DNA of 64,000 nt from Paramecium octaurelia (lineage: Eukaryota; Ciliophora; Oligohymenophorea; Peniculida; Parameciidae), in NCBI GenBank assembly GCA_905182995.1, contig CAJJDP010000012.1:8370-72369 (forward strand). Direction: 5' to 3'. Numbering within the stretch: the stretch's first letter is position 1; every line of letters begins with the position of its first letter. The position numbers and the translations under genes are program-made. Positions 47,540 to 63,413 of the stretch are shown here, piece by piece. A model generated the notes under the pieces. The model searched no databases, had not been told where the DNA came from, and saw only the letters and a program-made list of their open reading frames with translations.

Positions 47540-48103
47540 ATGTGTTCAAGAGGCATATTTTAATTAAAATTCCTTCAAATATTCTATTGTGATTATGGAG
47601 GCAGCTCCGCAAAAATCAGATTATTCTTACCAACTTTGATTGAGCATCCTTTATTGAATCAACCTAAAATAAACTTGCAAATTTATATGAAAAAAAATAC
47701 TCATCCATATTTAAATGGAATATATGTTAATGGATACCAAAAATAAATATCTTTAAAGGGATTAGAAGATGATCAAGAAATTATAGATAGAATTGCATTA
47801 TTGAGAAATTCATGTATAATAATTTAATATTAATTAGTCGGATAATAAAGTGTAAGACATGCTGGTAGAAAAGTGACAACACTAACACCATCTATCTAAG
47901 GAGGTTGGAATGAGAATCTATTCAAGACAAATATATATCCTAGACATTAAATGGAAATATCTAGGTCTTATCCCCCAGTGGAAGTCCCAGAGCCAAGGAT
48001 AGTACCACGTGATAAACCAATTGATGTTTATGAAAAAAGAGTAGATCCATACTAATAAATCTAAAAGCCAAAATTGGGAGTTAAGAAAGCAACTAATATT
48101 TGA
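47540..48103 (+). CDS. Mitochondrial ribosomal protein mL43
   Basis: Single exon, 187 residues. Starts MCSRGIFQLKFLQIFYCDYG and shows the L51/S25/CI-B8 thioredoxin-like domain: YCDYGGSSAKIRLFLPTLIE, INLQIYMKKNTHPYLNGIYV NGYQ, KGLEDDQEIIDRIALLRNS. This matches the YC.YGGSS...R.F and YINGR-type motifs of yeast MRPL51 and human MRPL43. A 90-residue C-terminal extension (VTTLTPSIQGGWNENLFKTN, PPVEVPEPRIVPRDKPIDVY) is typical of the family's species-specific tails. It probably acts in the mitochondrial large subunit. It starts 95 bp after the preceding stop, same strand. Confidence 0.88.
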
Positions 48104-48370
48104 TAATAATATTAAATGTTAAATTTATTGCAAATAAATTAGTCATTCTAACAAAACTATAATCAATTAACAATTAAAGAAGACATCAATTGAGAGGCCG
48201 CAGTAGAAAGTATTATAATTCTATACTCATTTCCACATTGAGTATTTTTGAAAAGTGAAAAAAAATAGAATGGCATGAAAATTCAAAGAAATGAGTAATA
48301 GCTGTATATATGGTAATGGTTCCAAAGAAATAATAATAATCATAAAATTAAATAAACTTTTTACTGTGGC

Positions 48371-48943
48371 ATGCATGGAGGAATTGTTATTGCATACTCT
48401 AAGAAATGTAAGATTTAGAATTTTAGCTTAACTCAATTTTGGTTAATTTATTACTAGCATTTAAACTCAAGAATTAATATTGATAGATGTTGCTCCTCAT
48501 TTATTAATATATATAGAAACAATTTGGAAAATAGTACTGAAGAACACCTTGAAAAAAAACGGTTTATTCCTCAAAATGATCAATAATTTACCCATTCATA
48601 ATCTCAACTTAAAAGTCATCAAAACGATTTCAATTCTTTCCAGAATTTAGTCACATTTAACATCAATAGTTTCTTCATAATAAGCTCCTATTCAGTAATT
48701 TGTAAATACATTAAGATTCCAGAATTTTCAATACATAATAATAATAGTCCATTTATCATCTATAAACTCTGTTTATACTATATTTAAATGAAAAAAGACT
48801 AGAAACAAATTAATTAAATTAATTATTAAGCTCTTAAGAACAATTCTTATTAATCAATAAGAAAGATAAATTGCAAGGCTAGCAGATAGTCTTAAATATA
48901 TTTTTGTTATTGTTTTGGATAAGAAAGTGAATATTAAAAATGA
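48371..48943 (+). CDS. Hypothetical protein (190 aa)
   Basis: Single frame of 191 codons from ATG 48371 (MHGGIVIAYSKKCKIQNFSL) with RCCSSFINIYRNNLENSTEE, KKRFIPQNDQQFTHSQSQLK and FQNLVTFNINSFFIISSYSV, ending ESEYQK and TGA 48941-48943. The middle is protein-like. The 3' third is AT-driven and may be spacer read by chance. No family recognised. A real gene could be shorter, with an intron near 48640-48670. Confidence 0.35.
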
Positions 48944-49159
48944 TTAAGGATCAAAATAGAAGGATACATAGTTATCTTTAATAATATAATTTTTGTAATA
49001 AGAAATAAATAATAATTAATGAATATATTATATAAAATATCTAACTGAAAATAATCAAAAATAGTATTTTTAGAAAATGTTTGATTATTGAGTGCATTGA
49101 TGTCCTAAACAGGTCGAGATTTGGCTACAGTATTAGATTTAATAATAATATGATGATAA

Positions 49160-50358
49160 TCAATCTTGTCTGACTCTTTTTCCTTCAACCCATTCAGCTT
49201 CAACTTCTCTTTAATCTTTGTCAACTAGAATTCCCCTGCCATGCTGTTTACCATCCTTCCAATAGCCTTTGTATTGTTTTCCATCAGACCATTTAAAGAT
49301 TCCATAGCCTTCCTTTTTATCTTCCACATAATCGCCTAAATTTTAGAGGAGAGAATACCACTATATTACTTTCCATCTGGCCAATTGAAATCTCCTTTTC
49401 CATGCATTTTGTTATTTTACCATTGTCCTTTGTATTTCCTTCCGTCAGCCCAAATATACTCTCCAAATCCTAGAGTTTAAAAAATATAAAAGTACCTTCA
49501 ATGTTATTATCCCTGAAATCCCCTTCGTATGTAGCTCCGTCACTCCATTTAAATTTTCCTTTTCCATCCTTCTTACCATTAACGTAACTTCCAATATATT
49601 AAGCTCCGTCTGGCCACATTTCAGTTCCTTTACCGTGTTATTAATCTTCCAACCAATCCCCTTCATATTTGGCTCCATCAACATGATAGTAGGTTCCTTA
49701 GCCTTGGGCTCTATCGTCTACCCAGTCACCGTCCTACATTTAAATAAGATTATACATATGCATCACCATCAGCGTGAATCAATCTTCCTTTGCCATTGGC
49801 AGTGTGAGCACTCCAAAATCCTTCATATATGGATCCATCAGGCCAGTATTATTTACCCTTTCCCCATCTTTAATGATTTTTCCATTGCCCGACATAAATA
49901 GCCCCATTCTCAAATTACTATAAGTTAACAATTAGTTAATACATAAGGTTCTAGTTCAATGCATTCTACATACTTCTGAAGAGATTCAGGATCGTATTGA
50001 TATTCTCCAAGTCTTTCTAGGGTTTTGCGCACCATATCATTTTCAATGACGGGTACTTTATCATATGGTTTTGCATCTTCTGAGTTTGGGCCGTGGATAG
50101 ATATCATTTATCTCTGTTTTTCTCTTGAGGCCTAAATGTTAAGTAATGAAATACATCATCTGGTGGATTCCCTGGGGCTGGTTCTTCAACTGGTACATGA
50201 GGAGGGTCTTTGACCAGTTTCACGTGTTCTAGTTCATCGTTCTAATGATTGCCTTCTTAAGGTTTCTCCGTTTCAACTTGTTGATTGAATTCTTCAGGAG
50301 CAGCATTAGTTAACTCGGTATTCCCAAGTTGTTTAGCAGCACAACATGTAGCTCCCAT
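49160..50358 (-). CDS. MORN-repeat protein with an acylated N-terminus
   Basis: Start [13 protein letters not shown] has Gly2 and paired Cys, the pattern for N-myristoylation plus palmitoylation, so it is probably membrane-anchored. After an acidic linker come at least eight MORN repeats: [125 protein letters not shown] and [14 protein letters not shown], ending VRQD. Introns: 50132-50154 (23), 49918-49942 (25), 49734-49755 (22), 49470-49495 (26), 49336-49358 (23). MORN proteins often sit at membranes, the ciliary base or the cortex. The reading is complete with no frame problem. Confidence 0.9.
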
Positions 50359-50438
50359 AACTTTAATATTTTAAAAATAATATTAATTTATCAAAAGAAT
50401 ATAATAACACTCTTAAATTGTTATAATAGCAATCTTTA

Positions 50439-54417
<3,979 letters not shown>

Positions 54418-54485
54418 TTAAATATATTAAATTAAATTTTGGCACATAATAAATGCGAAATTTCTTTGACAAAATACAAAATACA

Positions 54486-56185
54486 TCACTTAAGCAAATA
54501 ATTAATAAATTATTTAAATACTGTTAATTTCTTAGCAATTAATGCTAAAATAAATTTCTTATTTTCTAGACTCTCAAACAGCTGATTATTAATCTGGATA
54601 GCATCCATGATATTTAAACTAAACATATGAAATTTGCTATATACATGTCGTTTTGATTTAAGTTAGGGTCTTCAAGTAGAAATATAATATATTTAGTAAA
54701 CCAATATACAGGGATTACAAGGTCTTTAATTAAGCTTTTCATTCTTACAACTTCCTTATTAATGTAAACCTGAAAATACTAATTCTCTGATTCCTCCAAT
54801 TCAGGATACTCCTACAGCAATTGTAAGAAAGCATCTTTGAAAAGGTCAATATTCTCAATAATATAAGGGAGGAACAAAAAAATGTATTTCTTTTTCTCAT
54901 TATAATCAAAAAATTAAGAAAATGCAGAAGAAATTAACTCATTTTGTTACATTGGACTTAAAGCAGTAAACCTAGTAAATGTAATTGTAGTAATCAAAAT
55001 ATTGTTGAAATTATTATCGATTAATAATTGTAAAATCGAGGATAATGAGCCTCCTAATTAATTAAGGATATTTTGGCATATTTGTTAGATGAATTCATCA
55101 AATGTGCTTAGTTTGGTCAAAAGACTTAAAAGATGTATTAAAATTTGATATTTGGTAGGAAGGTTAAAGATTTCTGTTTCAATAATTTGAATGATCTTGG
55201 CAATCAAAAGTAAGAATTAATATTCATCATCGTAGTTGATATCCAATAGATCATTAAGCATTAAAGCAATTTTATAAAAGCAGGTGGCTCTTATAATTGT
55301 GTGTTCAGGATTTATTCGTTTGCTAATCAATAGACTAATAGCTTCTTTAACCATTTAAATTAATTTCGAAGCATTAGATTTTTATGTTAAATACTTAATG
55401 ATTTCTATGATAAATAGTTTACCCAATGTTTCAATTCCGAAATTCATGTCATTGCAATTCAATTCATAACGTTTTGGTTACATTACATATGGTTTGTTGA
55501 TTCCAAAATTGATACACTTCATCATTTTGGGATAGATTTCTGCATGTGCAGTCATAACCTTATAAAACAGATCAGCTCTAATGTTAAGCCATAGGATTTC
55601 ATTGAATTATGAAATATCCGTATTCCACGGAACACTTTGACACGTGGCCCATGCAAATAACTTATTCTAGGTTTGTGAAGGTCGACTTAAAAATTGATTT
55701 AGAGTTTCCAAGGCCAAGACCCAATTTTCATTTTAATAAGTTGATAAACGCATGAAGTCAAATTAATTTTTTCCCGCTCCAAATGGTCTCAATGAATTTA
55801 ATATGCATTTTTCATCGTCTGCTAATGAGTTCTAAATTTAATCAAAGTTATTTGAAATAATGTTACTCCAGGCTTTATCTTGATCCCTCGCATTTTATTA
55901 TTTTATGCTTTGATGAGCCCAATTACAGATTTAAAAAAGGGTGTCATGTTCTGCTATAAGATCTGATATAAATTATGCTTCTGTGTATGATTTGATTACC
56001 AAATTATGCTGACTATCGTAATCGTGAATAAATTTGCAATTTCGGCAAATTCGAGGGTAGGGTACATCCTTGCCTCTAATTTTAGTAAGTGAGAGTATCT
56101 GATCTAGGTCATTTAAGAGCAGATTGATTTGATATCTGAAATCCTCATTTAGTGAATTATGCTCATATTGTAGTTGTGAATTCAT
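54486..56185 (-). CDS. Hypothetical all-helical protein (557 aa)
   Basis: Complete frame from ATG 56185 (MNSQLQYEHNSLNEDFRYQI) to TGA 54486-54488 with one 26-nt intron near 54617-54642. It contains one Cys pair RICRNCKFIHDYD near residue 45; then AWATCQSVPWNTDISQFNEI, ADLFYKVMTAHAEIYPKMMK, NFGIETLGKLFIIEIIKYLT, LHLLSLLTKLSTFDEFIQ-type helices and a long helical C-terminus. Repeated amphipathic helices suggest an alpha-solenoid, but I recognise no family. No signal peptide or membrane segment. Its start lies 34 bp from the divergent IFT121 start, so the two share a promoter region and may be co-expressed (inference). Confidence 0.75.
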
Positions 56186-56219
56186 ACACTTATTAATTTA
56201 AATATCAAATTACTAAAGA

Positions 56220-59200
56220 ATGTTTTCATTTTTAGTCAAGAAGATAGGAATGCTTAATCAGGGCAAGGTTCACAGTATAGCTTGGAGTCAGGAGGAGGGT
56301 TGGATAGCAATAGGAGGAGAGTATGTTAAGTTGATAAATTTAGACATGCGCCATAAGGATAAAAGAAAGGTTTATTGAAAATAATAAAGTTGGATGATTA
56401 AAAGGCAGGTATTCAAGGACAAGTAAGAATCACTATAGATATTTTTAAGTAAGCCAAATTACCATATGAAGCTGCATTGGAATAACATATGGGTAAGGTG
56501 AATATAATAGTATGGAACGAGAGATATCAAAAATTAACTACTAGTGATGATCAAGGATAGATTATAGTGTGGATAAATTTGGGAGTAAATAATGAATGTA
56601 TAAAAATAAATAGAATGAATGGATGGAGGAGATGGTCAACAATAGGTAGAAATCGAATGTAACCGATATGAAATGGTCACCTGATGGGTTCAAAATTGGA
56701 ATTATCTATGAGGATGGAGCTGTCATAGTTGGATCAGTTGAAGGCAATAGACTTTGGGGAAGAGATTATCAATACAGATTAGGACTGATTGAATGGTCTC
56801 CAGACTCAAAGTTGATGATTTTGGGAACTGCTGATGGACAAGTGATTATACATGATTAGAATGGCAATCAATTAAATTAATTGAAAATGAGTTGTTTAAT
56901 GGGATTAGTCGATCCCAAAAATTACACTAATCCTAATTAACAATTAGCAGCTGTTTAATGGTATGAATATGGCAAAATGTACACTGATGAAACACCCCCA
57001 GGTTTGCTAATTGCTTACTCCTGCGGTAGGGTTTAATTAATGAAAAATGATAAGGATGATACACCTATATTAATAGATACAGTCATGACTATATCATCAG
57101 TCAGATGGAGTCCCAATGGTTCAATGTTTGCTGTTGCTGGTAGCGCCAAGGATAAAGATGAATCAAGAGCCGTTGTATAATTCTATTCAAATATGGGTGA
57201 TCATCTAAAGACACTCAGAGTTGCTAACACTGACAAAGTCAATAGTCTTAGTTTTGAAGGAGATGGTTTGAGATTGGTCATGGGTGTTGGTCAAACCGTC
57301 TATGTTGCCAATCTCAAATTAGATTACAAGTGGAGTTATCTAGCATAATCAGAGACTCTAATCTTTGCCTATCAAAGATAAGATAGAATGGAATTTACTA
57401 TCATCTTTTGGGATACAAAAAGAGAATAAAAATCTATCAGATATATGAAAGGACTACTTGATATTAAGGGTTCAAATGATTGTTGTGTCTTGATAAGTCT
57501 CGTTGAGTAGGACACATGGAAGGTGGAACTTTGCAATTCAATTGGTAGTCCTTTGGATACTAAACTTATATCCATAGAACCTAAATATAATTGTATGACA
57601 AAAACTCATATCATTATTGCTAATAGTGACTATGTTTACTTATGGTAATATAGGAATTAGGTTTAAAGATTAACCACCTTTGAATCGAATTAGAATACAG
57701 GAATCAGAAAAATTGGTAAGGAAATGGCTTGGTTCATTGATGAAAATCCAGACACTTAAGTAATTTACGATAAAGATACCTTTAATTTAGAAAAACAAAC
57801 TGAAGAAACTATTTGTGCAATACAAGCTAATGAAAATTATCTGTTTATTGGTAGAATCAATGGGAATATTCTAAAATTCACTTTGCCTTATGTCAGCGTG
57901 GAGCCTAAATATTTCTTAGAAAATAGGGCAAACATTATCAATATCAACTGTAACTCAACTCGATTGTCTATAATTGATGTGATGGGAACTTTATAGTTAT
58001 TAGATATAATTGTTAGCGGTGGAAAATTATTAGATTTCGATAAAAAAGAATGTTGGCAAGTAGTTTGGTCTGATAATGATCCACTCTAATTTGCCGTCAT
58101 GGAAAAAGGTAGAATCCATTTGGTAAGAGATATTACTGCCGATGACCCTCTCCCTTGTGATGCTTTCTTATGCTCGTAAATCTTAGAATTATCATTAGAT
58201 TTTCAGAACTTACTGTCAAAGGAGCATTATTAGATGATATAATGATGAGTCCAGATGGTTAGTTAAAAGCTGATGAATTGCTTGTCTAATATGAAAGCAG
58301 ATTATTTAAGGAAATCAAGGAATCCATTGAAAAAACTCCACCTAAGGACATGTTTGGTATCATTGAAAAATAACCTGTAATATTATGATTTAGTTTATAA
58401 TAGTCTAATACTTTATGGTAGTTATTAGCTTAAAAGGCTTTGGAAGAACTAGACTTCTCAATTGCAGAAAAGTGCTATCTGAAATTAGAAGATTATGCTG
58501 GGTTGCAATTTATAAAAAGAATCTTAGATTATGATGAGAAGGAAAAATAGAAAGCAGAAGTATATGTGTTTCTGAAAAGATTTGATGAAGCTGAGAAAAT
58601 TCTAAGAGAAATCGAGAGAAAAGATTTAGCTGTTTAAATGAGAATGAAAACTGGTGATTATTCGAGAGTCTTATTTTTATCCAAAGATCTTGTAGGCGCA
58701 GATGAAGTTATAGTTCAAACCTAAAACAAATTGGGAAACTTATATTGTGATCAAGGAGAGTGGGAAAAAGCATAATAATAATTCAAATTATCTAATAATG
58801 TTGAAAAATTAATAGAGACTTCATTCATGATTGAAGATTATCAAACACTTGAGGAATTAGCAAATTCTTTGCAAGAAGGAAATGCCTTATTATGTGATTT
58901 GGGTGAAAGATTTCAATTGCTAGGGATGGCAAAAAGTGCAATAAAATGCTTTGAAAAAGCAGGTGACATTAAAAAGGCAATTGATTGTGCAGTTCTGTTG
59001 AATGCGTGGAATTTTGCTGTTGAATTAGCTGAAAGACACAATTTTGTATAAATTGAAGGATTGCTTCAATAATATGCTGCTTAATTGTTGGAGCAAAGAA
59101 TGAAATTAGAAGCTGCAGAATTATATAGAAAGGCCAATCATAATTCGGATGCTGCTCGATTATTATAATAAATTGGCGAAGATCTTATTAAAAGCGATTA

Positions 59201-60011
59201 AAGTCCGCTCGTTGTGAAGAAGCTGTTTGTTATGGCTGCTTTAGAAGTTGACCTTTACAAAAAAAAGTTGTACGATGTCACTATGACTGCTTAAAATAAT
59301 ACAATTGCTCACACTCTAGATTAACTAGTTACAAATGATTTAAATCATTCTGCTGATAAAGTACTCAATAATCCGTGGAGATAGGCTGAAGCTTGGCATT
59401 TCTATATTTTAACTCAAAAATTCCTCTATTCTGGAAACTACAAATATGCACTGTAATTCATCTATTATACTTCTAGCAAATCCGCCATCAGATTATGTGA
59501 ATTTGAATTAGACATGGATCCTAAAAGGATATATTCTCTACTTGCTCTGGCTGCTTATTATAATAAATCATATAAGGAATGCGCCAGAGCCTTTGTGAAA
59601 CTGGAGAACTTGGACAATATTACAGAGGAAGAGAGAGAGAGATATCAATCAGTAGCTGCATAAATATTCGTTAAGTAATGCAAGATAATTATAACGTAGG
59701 TATGCCCCAGAGGATGCAGTTTGCGATGCTATCCAATGTCCAAAACCTTCTTGTGGTAATAAAAAAATAACTGAATAGTAACTAATATTATTATTTAAAG
59801 TTAATTATTCTGTAAAGAATGCGGAACCATTTTCGGGGTTTGTGTGGCTTCTGGGAAATCTATCTATGGGTAGAAGTTTTACACCTGTAAAGCCTGCAAA
59901 CATAAGATGATTGATTAGGAAGTCTAAAACTAAGCGTTAAAATTTTGTTCCCTTTGTCACACTCCAATAGATTTTAATAGATTTGGAAAGCATGGAGACA
60001 AGTAATTATGA
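56220..60011 (+). CDS. Intraflagellar transport protein IFT121 (WDR35)
   Basis: Component of the IFT-A complex driving retrograde transport in cilia. Start MFSFLVKKIGMLNQGKVHSI matches the WDR35 N-terminus. WD40 blades follow: LTTSDDQGQIIVWINL, NVTDMKWSPDGFKIGIIYED, GAVIVGSVEGNRLWG, LIEWSPDSKLMILGTADGQV, SSVRWSPNGSMFAVAGSA. The second half is helical TPR-like repeats (IAEKCYLKLEDYAGLQFIKR, AIKCFEKAGDIKKAIDCAVL, LLEQRMKLEAAELYRKANHN). The C-terminal zinc-binding part reads CKECGTIFGVCVASGKSIYG, CKACKHKMIDQEV, FCSLCHTPIDFNRFG. Introns include 56321-56343 (23 nt), a 29-nt one near 56584-56612 and a 25-nt one near 59676-59700. About 1,190 residues, full length. Confidence 0.93.
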
Positions 60012-60050
60012 ATTAATAATAAAAATATCAATTTTATTCAATTTGTATCA

Positions 60051-61521
60051 ATGGGTTCATTTATAGGTAACTAAAAAACTCCCTAAGGAGACACCCCATA
60101 ACCTAATCATTAAAAAAGTCCTTCCCATTAAAAAAATCCTTCTTCTAATATTGATTTAACTCAATATTTGGAAGCAATTAATGGATGGGAAACAAAAAGA
60201 GCTATAATTGAGAAAAATGGTTCAGGTATAACTTAGAATAATGGGTATGACATTGATAATAACTTATTAGTGAAGGAAATGATGATTAGAAACAATAATA
60301 GTAATTATAATAATAGTAATAATTATAATAATAGTAATAACAACAATAACAATAATAACAATAATAACAATAATAACAATAATAGCAATAATAACAATAA
60401 TAACAATAACAACAATAACAACAATAACAACAATAAGAATAAGAAATAAAAAACTAATAAATAAAAGATTAAGAAAAAATAGACTAAGAAATAAAAGATT
60501 AAGAAAAAATAGACTAAGAAATAAAAGATTAAGAAAAAATAGACTAAGAAATAAAAGATTAACAAATAAAAGAATATTAAATAAAAGAACAATAAAAAAA
60601 CGAAGAAGAAAGATGCTTTAAAACAATGATGCAAGGAACAGCACCAGTTTTTAACTTTTTCTAGCCATAAAATATTTTAGATAAATTGCCTTAATAATTT
60701 AAAGAAATTTATAATAAGTACGAAAAGTATCAACCTCCTGATTAAAAAATTCAATTTGACCCAGAATTGCCATTATATCCCTTAGATGAGGAATGCTTTT
60801 ATTAAGGAAAAATGGTTGATCATAAGAAATAAGGATTTGGCTACTTTTTAACGTAAAATGAATTTTATGAAGGTTATTTCTAGGATGACGAAAGGAAAGG
60901 TTGGGGTAGAGTTATAAATTGTTAAGGATATTTGGTAACATATAAAAACTATATTTTCTAGAGTGGGTAGTGGGACAATGGAACCTTATAAAAGGAAATG
61001 GATATAAAATAAAAGAATTATTCATACAAAGGATAATGTAAAAATTCAGCTCCTCATGGATATGGGAAATTAGAGAAACCAGAATTTATTTATGAAGGTA
61101 ATTTTGAGGAAGGGAAAAAGTAGGGAAAAGGTACGTAAGAACTAAAATTTACGAATGAAAAATATGAAGGTGAATTTTTTGAGGATAAATATCATGGAAA
61201 AGGAACTTATTATTATTAAAATGGAAAACGCTATACCGGAAATTTTAAAAATAATAAACCGGATGGTAAAGGAGAGATGTTTTGGCCATCACCAGAAGAG
61301 AGATATTATAAAGGTAGAAATCCATTCTCAAAATTTTAGGTGATTTCGTCAATGCTTAGAGAGAAGGAAAAGGATATTTTAGAAATACTGATAATTCAGA
61401 ATATGAAGGAGACTGGAAAAATGATAAATAGAATGGTTTTGGAAAGTATACTTAAGGAAATTTGGAAATATTTGGAAAATGGAAAGATGGGACTTTTATA
61501 GAGGATGAATAGCAATAATGA
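60051..61521 (+). CDS. MORN-repeat protein with Asn-rich and Lys/Gln-repeat N-terminus
   Basis: Starts MGSFIGNQKTPQG (Gly2, possible myristoylation). After SSNIDLTQYLEAINGWETKR comes an Asn run (60289-60435) and a tandem KKQTKKQKIK repeat (60436-60570), ending in TGA at 60627. From 60627 a second frame continues MMQGTAPVFNFFQPQNILDK, then MORN repeats FYQGKMVDHKKQGFGYFLTQ, YEGYFQDDERKGWGRV, YEGEFFEDKYHGKGTYYYQN, YTGNFKNNKPDGKGEMFWPS, YEGDWKNDKQNGFGKYTQGN and the end FIEDEQQQ. Introns 60935-60961 (27 nt) and 61314-61339 (26 nt). The two halves need a frame change near 60620: one gene with an indel or sequencing error, or two adjacent genes. Confidence 0.7.
60289..60435 (+). repeat. AAT/AAC trinucleotide tract (poly-Asn coding)
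   Basis: About 49 codons dominated by AAT and AAC with a few AGT, AGC and TAT, encoding an Asn-rich run. The mixture of the two Asn codons shows an aged repeat, not a fresh expansion. Confidence 0.9.
60436..60570 (+). repeat. 30-bp tandem repeat coding for Lys/Gln-rich units
   Basis: Three to four near-identical 30-bp units in frame, encoding the 10-residue unit KKQTKKQKIK (Q from TAG and TAA). It lies directly after the Asn tract. One of the duplicated contig ends begins inside this repeat at 60489. Confidence 0.85.
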
Positions 61522-61821
61522 TTATTTTATTAATCAAATTTTTATCCGTAAATTTGATATGGTTAGATATTATAATCTCTATAATCTCATTTTAACGATT
61601 TGAAAATTGCTTTGATTATCCAAATTTTGTTAAGTATTAATAGGAACATTTCTCCATCCATTTTAAAGACAAAAAGGACTCACAAGCTAAGTTGAGGTAA
61701 ATCTATATTATTAACTACAAATAATGATGATACTAAAATTTATTATTATCATTGTTTCTAGAATTTAAAATAGTAAGATCAGCTGATATTCTATTTTACT
61801 TCAAATAATATAAATTAAAAA
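60489..61821. repeat. First copy of an exact 1333-bp duplication flanking an n
   Basis: Matches 61823-63155 at every place compared (offset 1334), separated only by n at 61822. It begins inside the 30-bp tandem repeat and runs past the MORN gene stop. Same signature as the duplication at 13.8 kb: an unmerged contig overlap. Confidence 0.9.
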
Positions 61822-61822
61822 N
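61822..61822. other. Assembly gap (single n)
   Basis: Junction base between the two identical 1333-bp copies. Probably a scaffold gap marker, with the low-complexity 30-bp repeat at the contig end as the likely cause. Confidence 0.9.
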
Positions 61823-62855
61823 AAATAAAAGATTAAGAAAAAATAGACTAAGAAATAAAAGATTAAGAAAAAATAGACTAAGAAATAAAAGATTAACAAA
61901 TAAAAGAATATTAAATAAAAGAACAATAAAAAAACGAAGAAGAAAGATGCTTTAAAACAATGATGCAAGGAACAGCACCAGTTTTTAACTTTTTCTAGCC
62001 ATAAAATATTTTAGATAAATTGCCTTAATAATTTAAAGAAATTTATAATAAGTACGAAAAGTATCAACCTCCTGATTAAAAAATTCAATTTGACCCAGAA
62101 TTGCCATTATATCCCTTAGATGAGGAATGCTTTTATTAAGGAAAAATGGTTGATCATAAGAAATAAGGATTTGGCTACTTTTTAACGTAAAATGAATTTT
62201 ATGAAGGTTATTTCTAGGATGACGAAAGGAAAGGTTGGGGTAGAGTTATAAATTGTTAAGGATATTTGGTAACATATAAAAACTATATTTTCTAGAGTGG
62301 GTAGTGGGACAATGGAACCTTATAAAAGGAAATGGATATAAAATAAAAGAATTATTCATACAAAGGATAATGTAAAAATTCAGCTCCTCATGGATATGGG
62401 AAATTAGAGAAACCAGAATTTATTTATGAAGGTAATTTTGAGGAAGGGAAAAAGTAGGGAAAAGGTACGTAAGAACTAAAATTTACGAATGAAAAATATG
62501 AAGGTGAATTTTTTGAGGATAAATATCATGGAAAAGGAACTTATTATTATTAAAATGGAAAACGCTATACCGGAAATTTTAAAAATAATAAACCGGATGG
62601 TAAAGGAGAGATGTTTTGGCCATCACCAGAAGAGAGATATTATAAAGGTAGAAATCCATTCTCAAAATTTTAGGTGATTTCGTCAATGCTTAGAGAGAAG
62701 GAAAAGGATATTTTAGAAATACTGATAATTCAGAATATGAAGGAGACTGGAAAAATGATAAATAGAATGGTTTTGGAAAGTATACTTAAGGAAATTTGGA
62801 AATATTTGGAAAATGGAAAGATGGGACTTTTATAGAGGATGAATAGCAATAATGA
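61823..62855 (+). pseudogene. Redundant copy of the MORN gene 3' part
   Basis: Identical to 60489-61521: the last repeat units, the MORN repeats, both introns and the stop. It lacks the start and Asn tract. Most likely an assembly duplicate. If real, it would be a 5'-truncated tandem copy with no divergence. Confidence 0.75.
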
Positions 62856-63155
62856 TTATTTTATTAATCAAATTTTTATCCGTAAATTTGATATGGTTAG
62901 ATATTATAATCTCTATAATCTCATTTTAACGATTTGAAAATTGCTTTGATTATCCAAATTTTGTTAAGTATTAATAGGAACATTTCTCCATCCATTTTAA
63001 AGACAAAAAGGACTCACAAGCTAAGTTGAGGTAAATCTATATTATTAACTACAAATAATGATGATACTAAAATTTATTATTATCATTGTTTCTAGAATTT
63101 AAAATAGTAAGATCAGCTGATATTCTATTTTACTTCAAATAATATAAATTAAAAA
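61823..63155. repeat. Second copy of the exact 1333-bp duplication
   Basis: Matches 60489-61821. This copy is continuous with the downstream sequence leading to the WD40 gene. Confidence 0.9.
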
Positions 63156-63413
63156 TATAAGTTTTATAAAGAAAAATATTCTATTTGATATGACAATCAA
63201 ATTAGATTTTTTCATTATACTATGATTCTTAAATCTTCAAAAGGAAGACTAAATTATTAGATTTGTATAATTTACATGATTCTTAACTCAACAGACTTAT
63301 AATTTTAGAATTCACAACATTTAATATAATTTTGGATAAATAGAGGAATTCTCTGTAATTGACAGTGCACGAGTTCTTTTTTCTAAGGGAATAATTTTTT
63401 ATAAAATTAAAAA
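62856..63413. other. Intergenic, nothing recognised
   Basis: About 560 bp, AT-rich, of which the first 300 bp duplicate 61522-61821. No gene or RNA supported. Confidence 0.5.

Noticed and set aside
49445-49901. Open frames on both strands inside the MORN gene
   Set aside because: Repeats with regular codon patterns keep several frames open; only the frame with MORN motifs joined by normal introns is supported.
60323-60634. Minus-strand poly-Leu/Phe open frame
   Set aside because: Antisense of the AAT/AAC and Lys/Gln repeats; no coding signal of its own.
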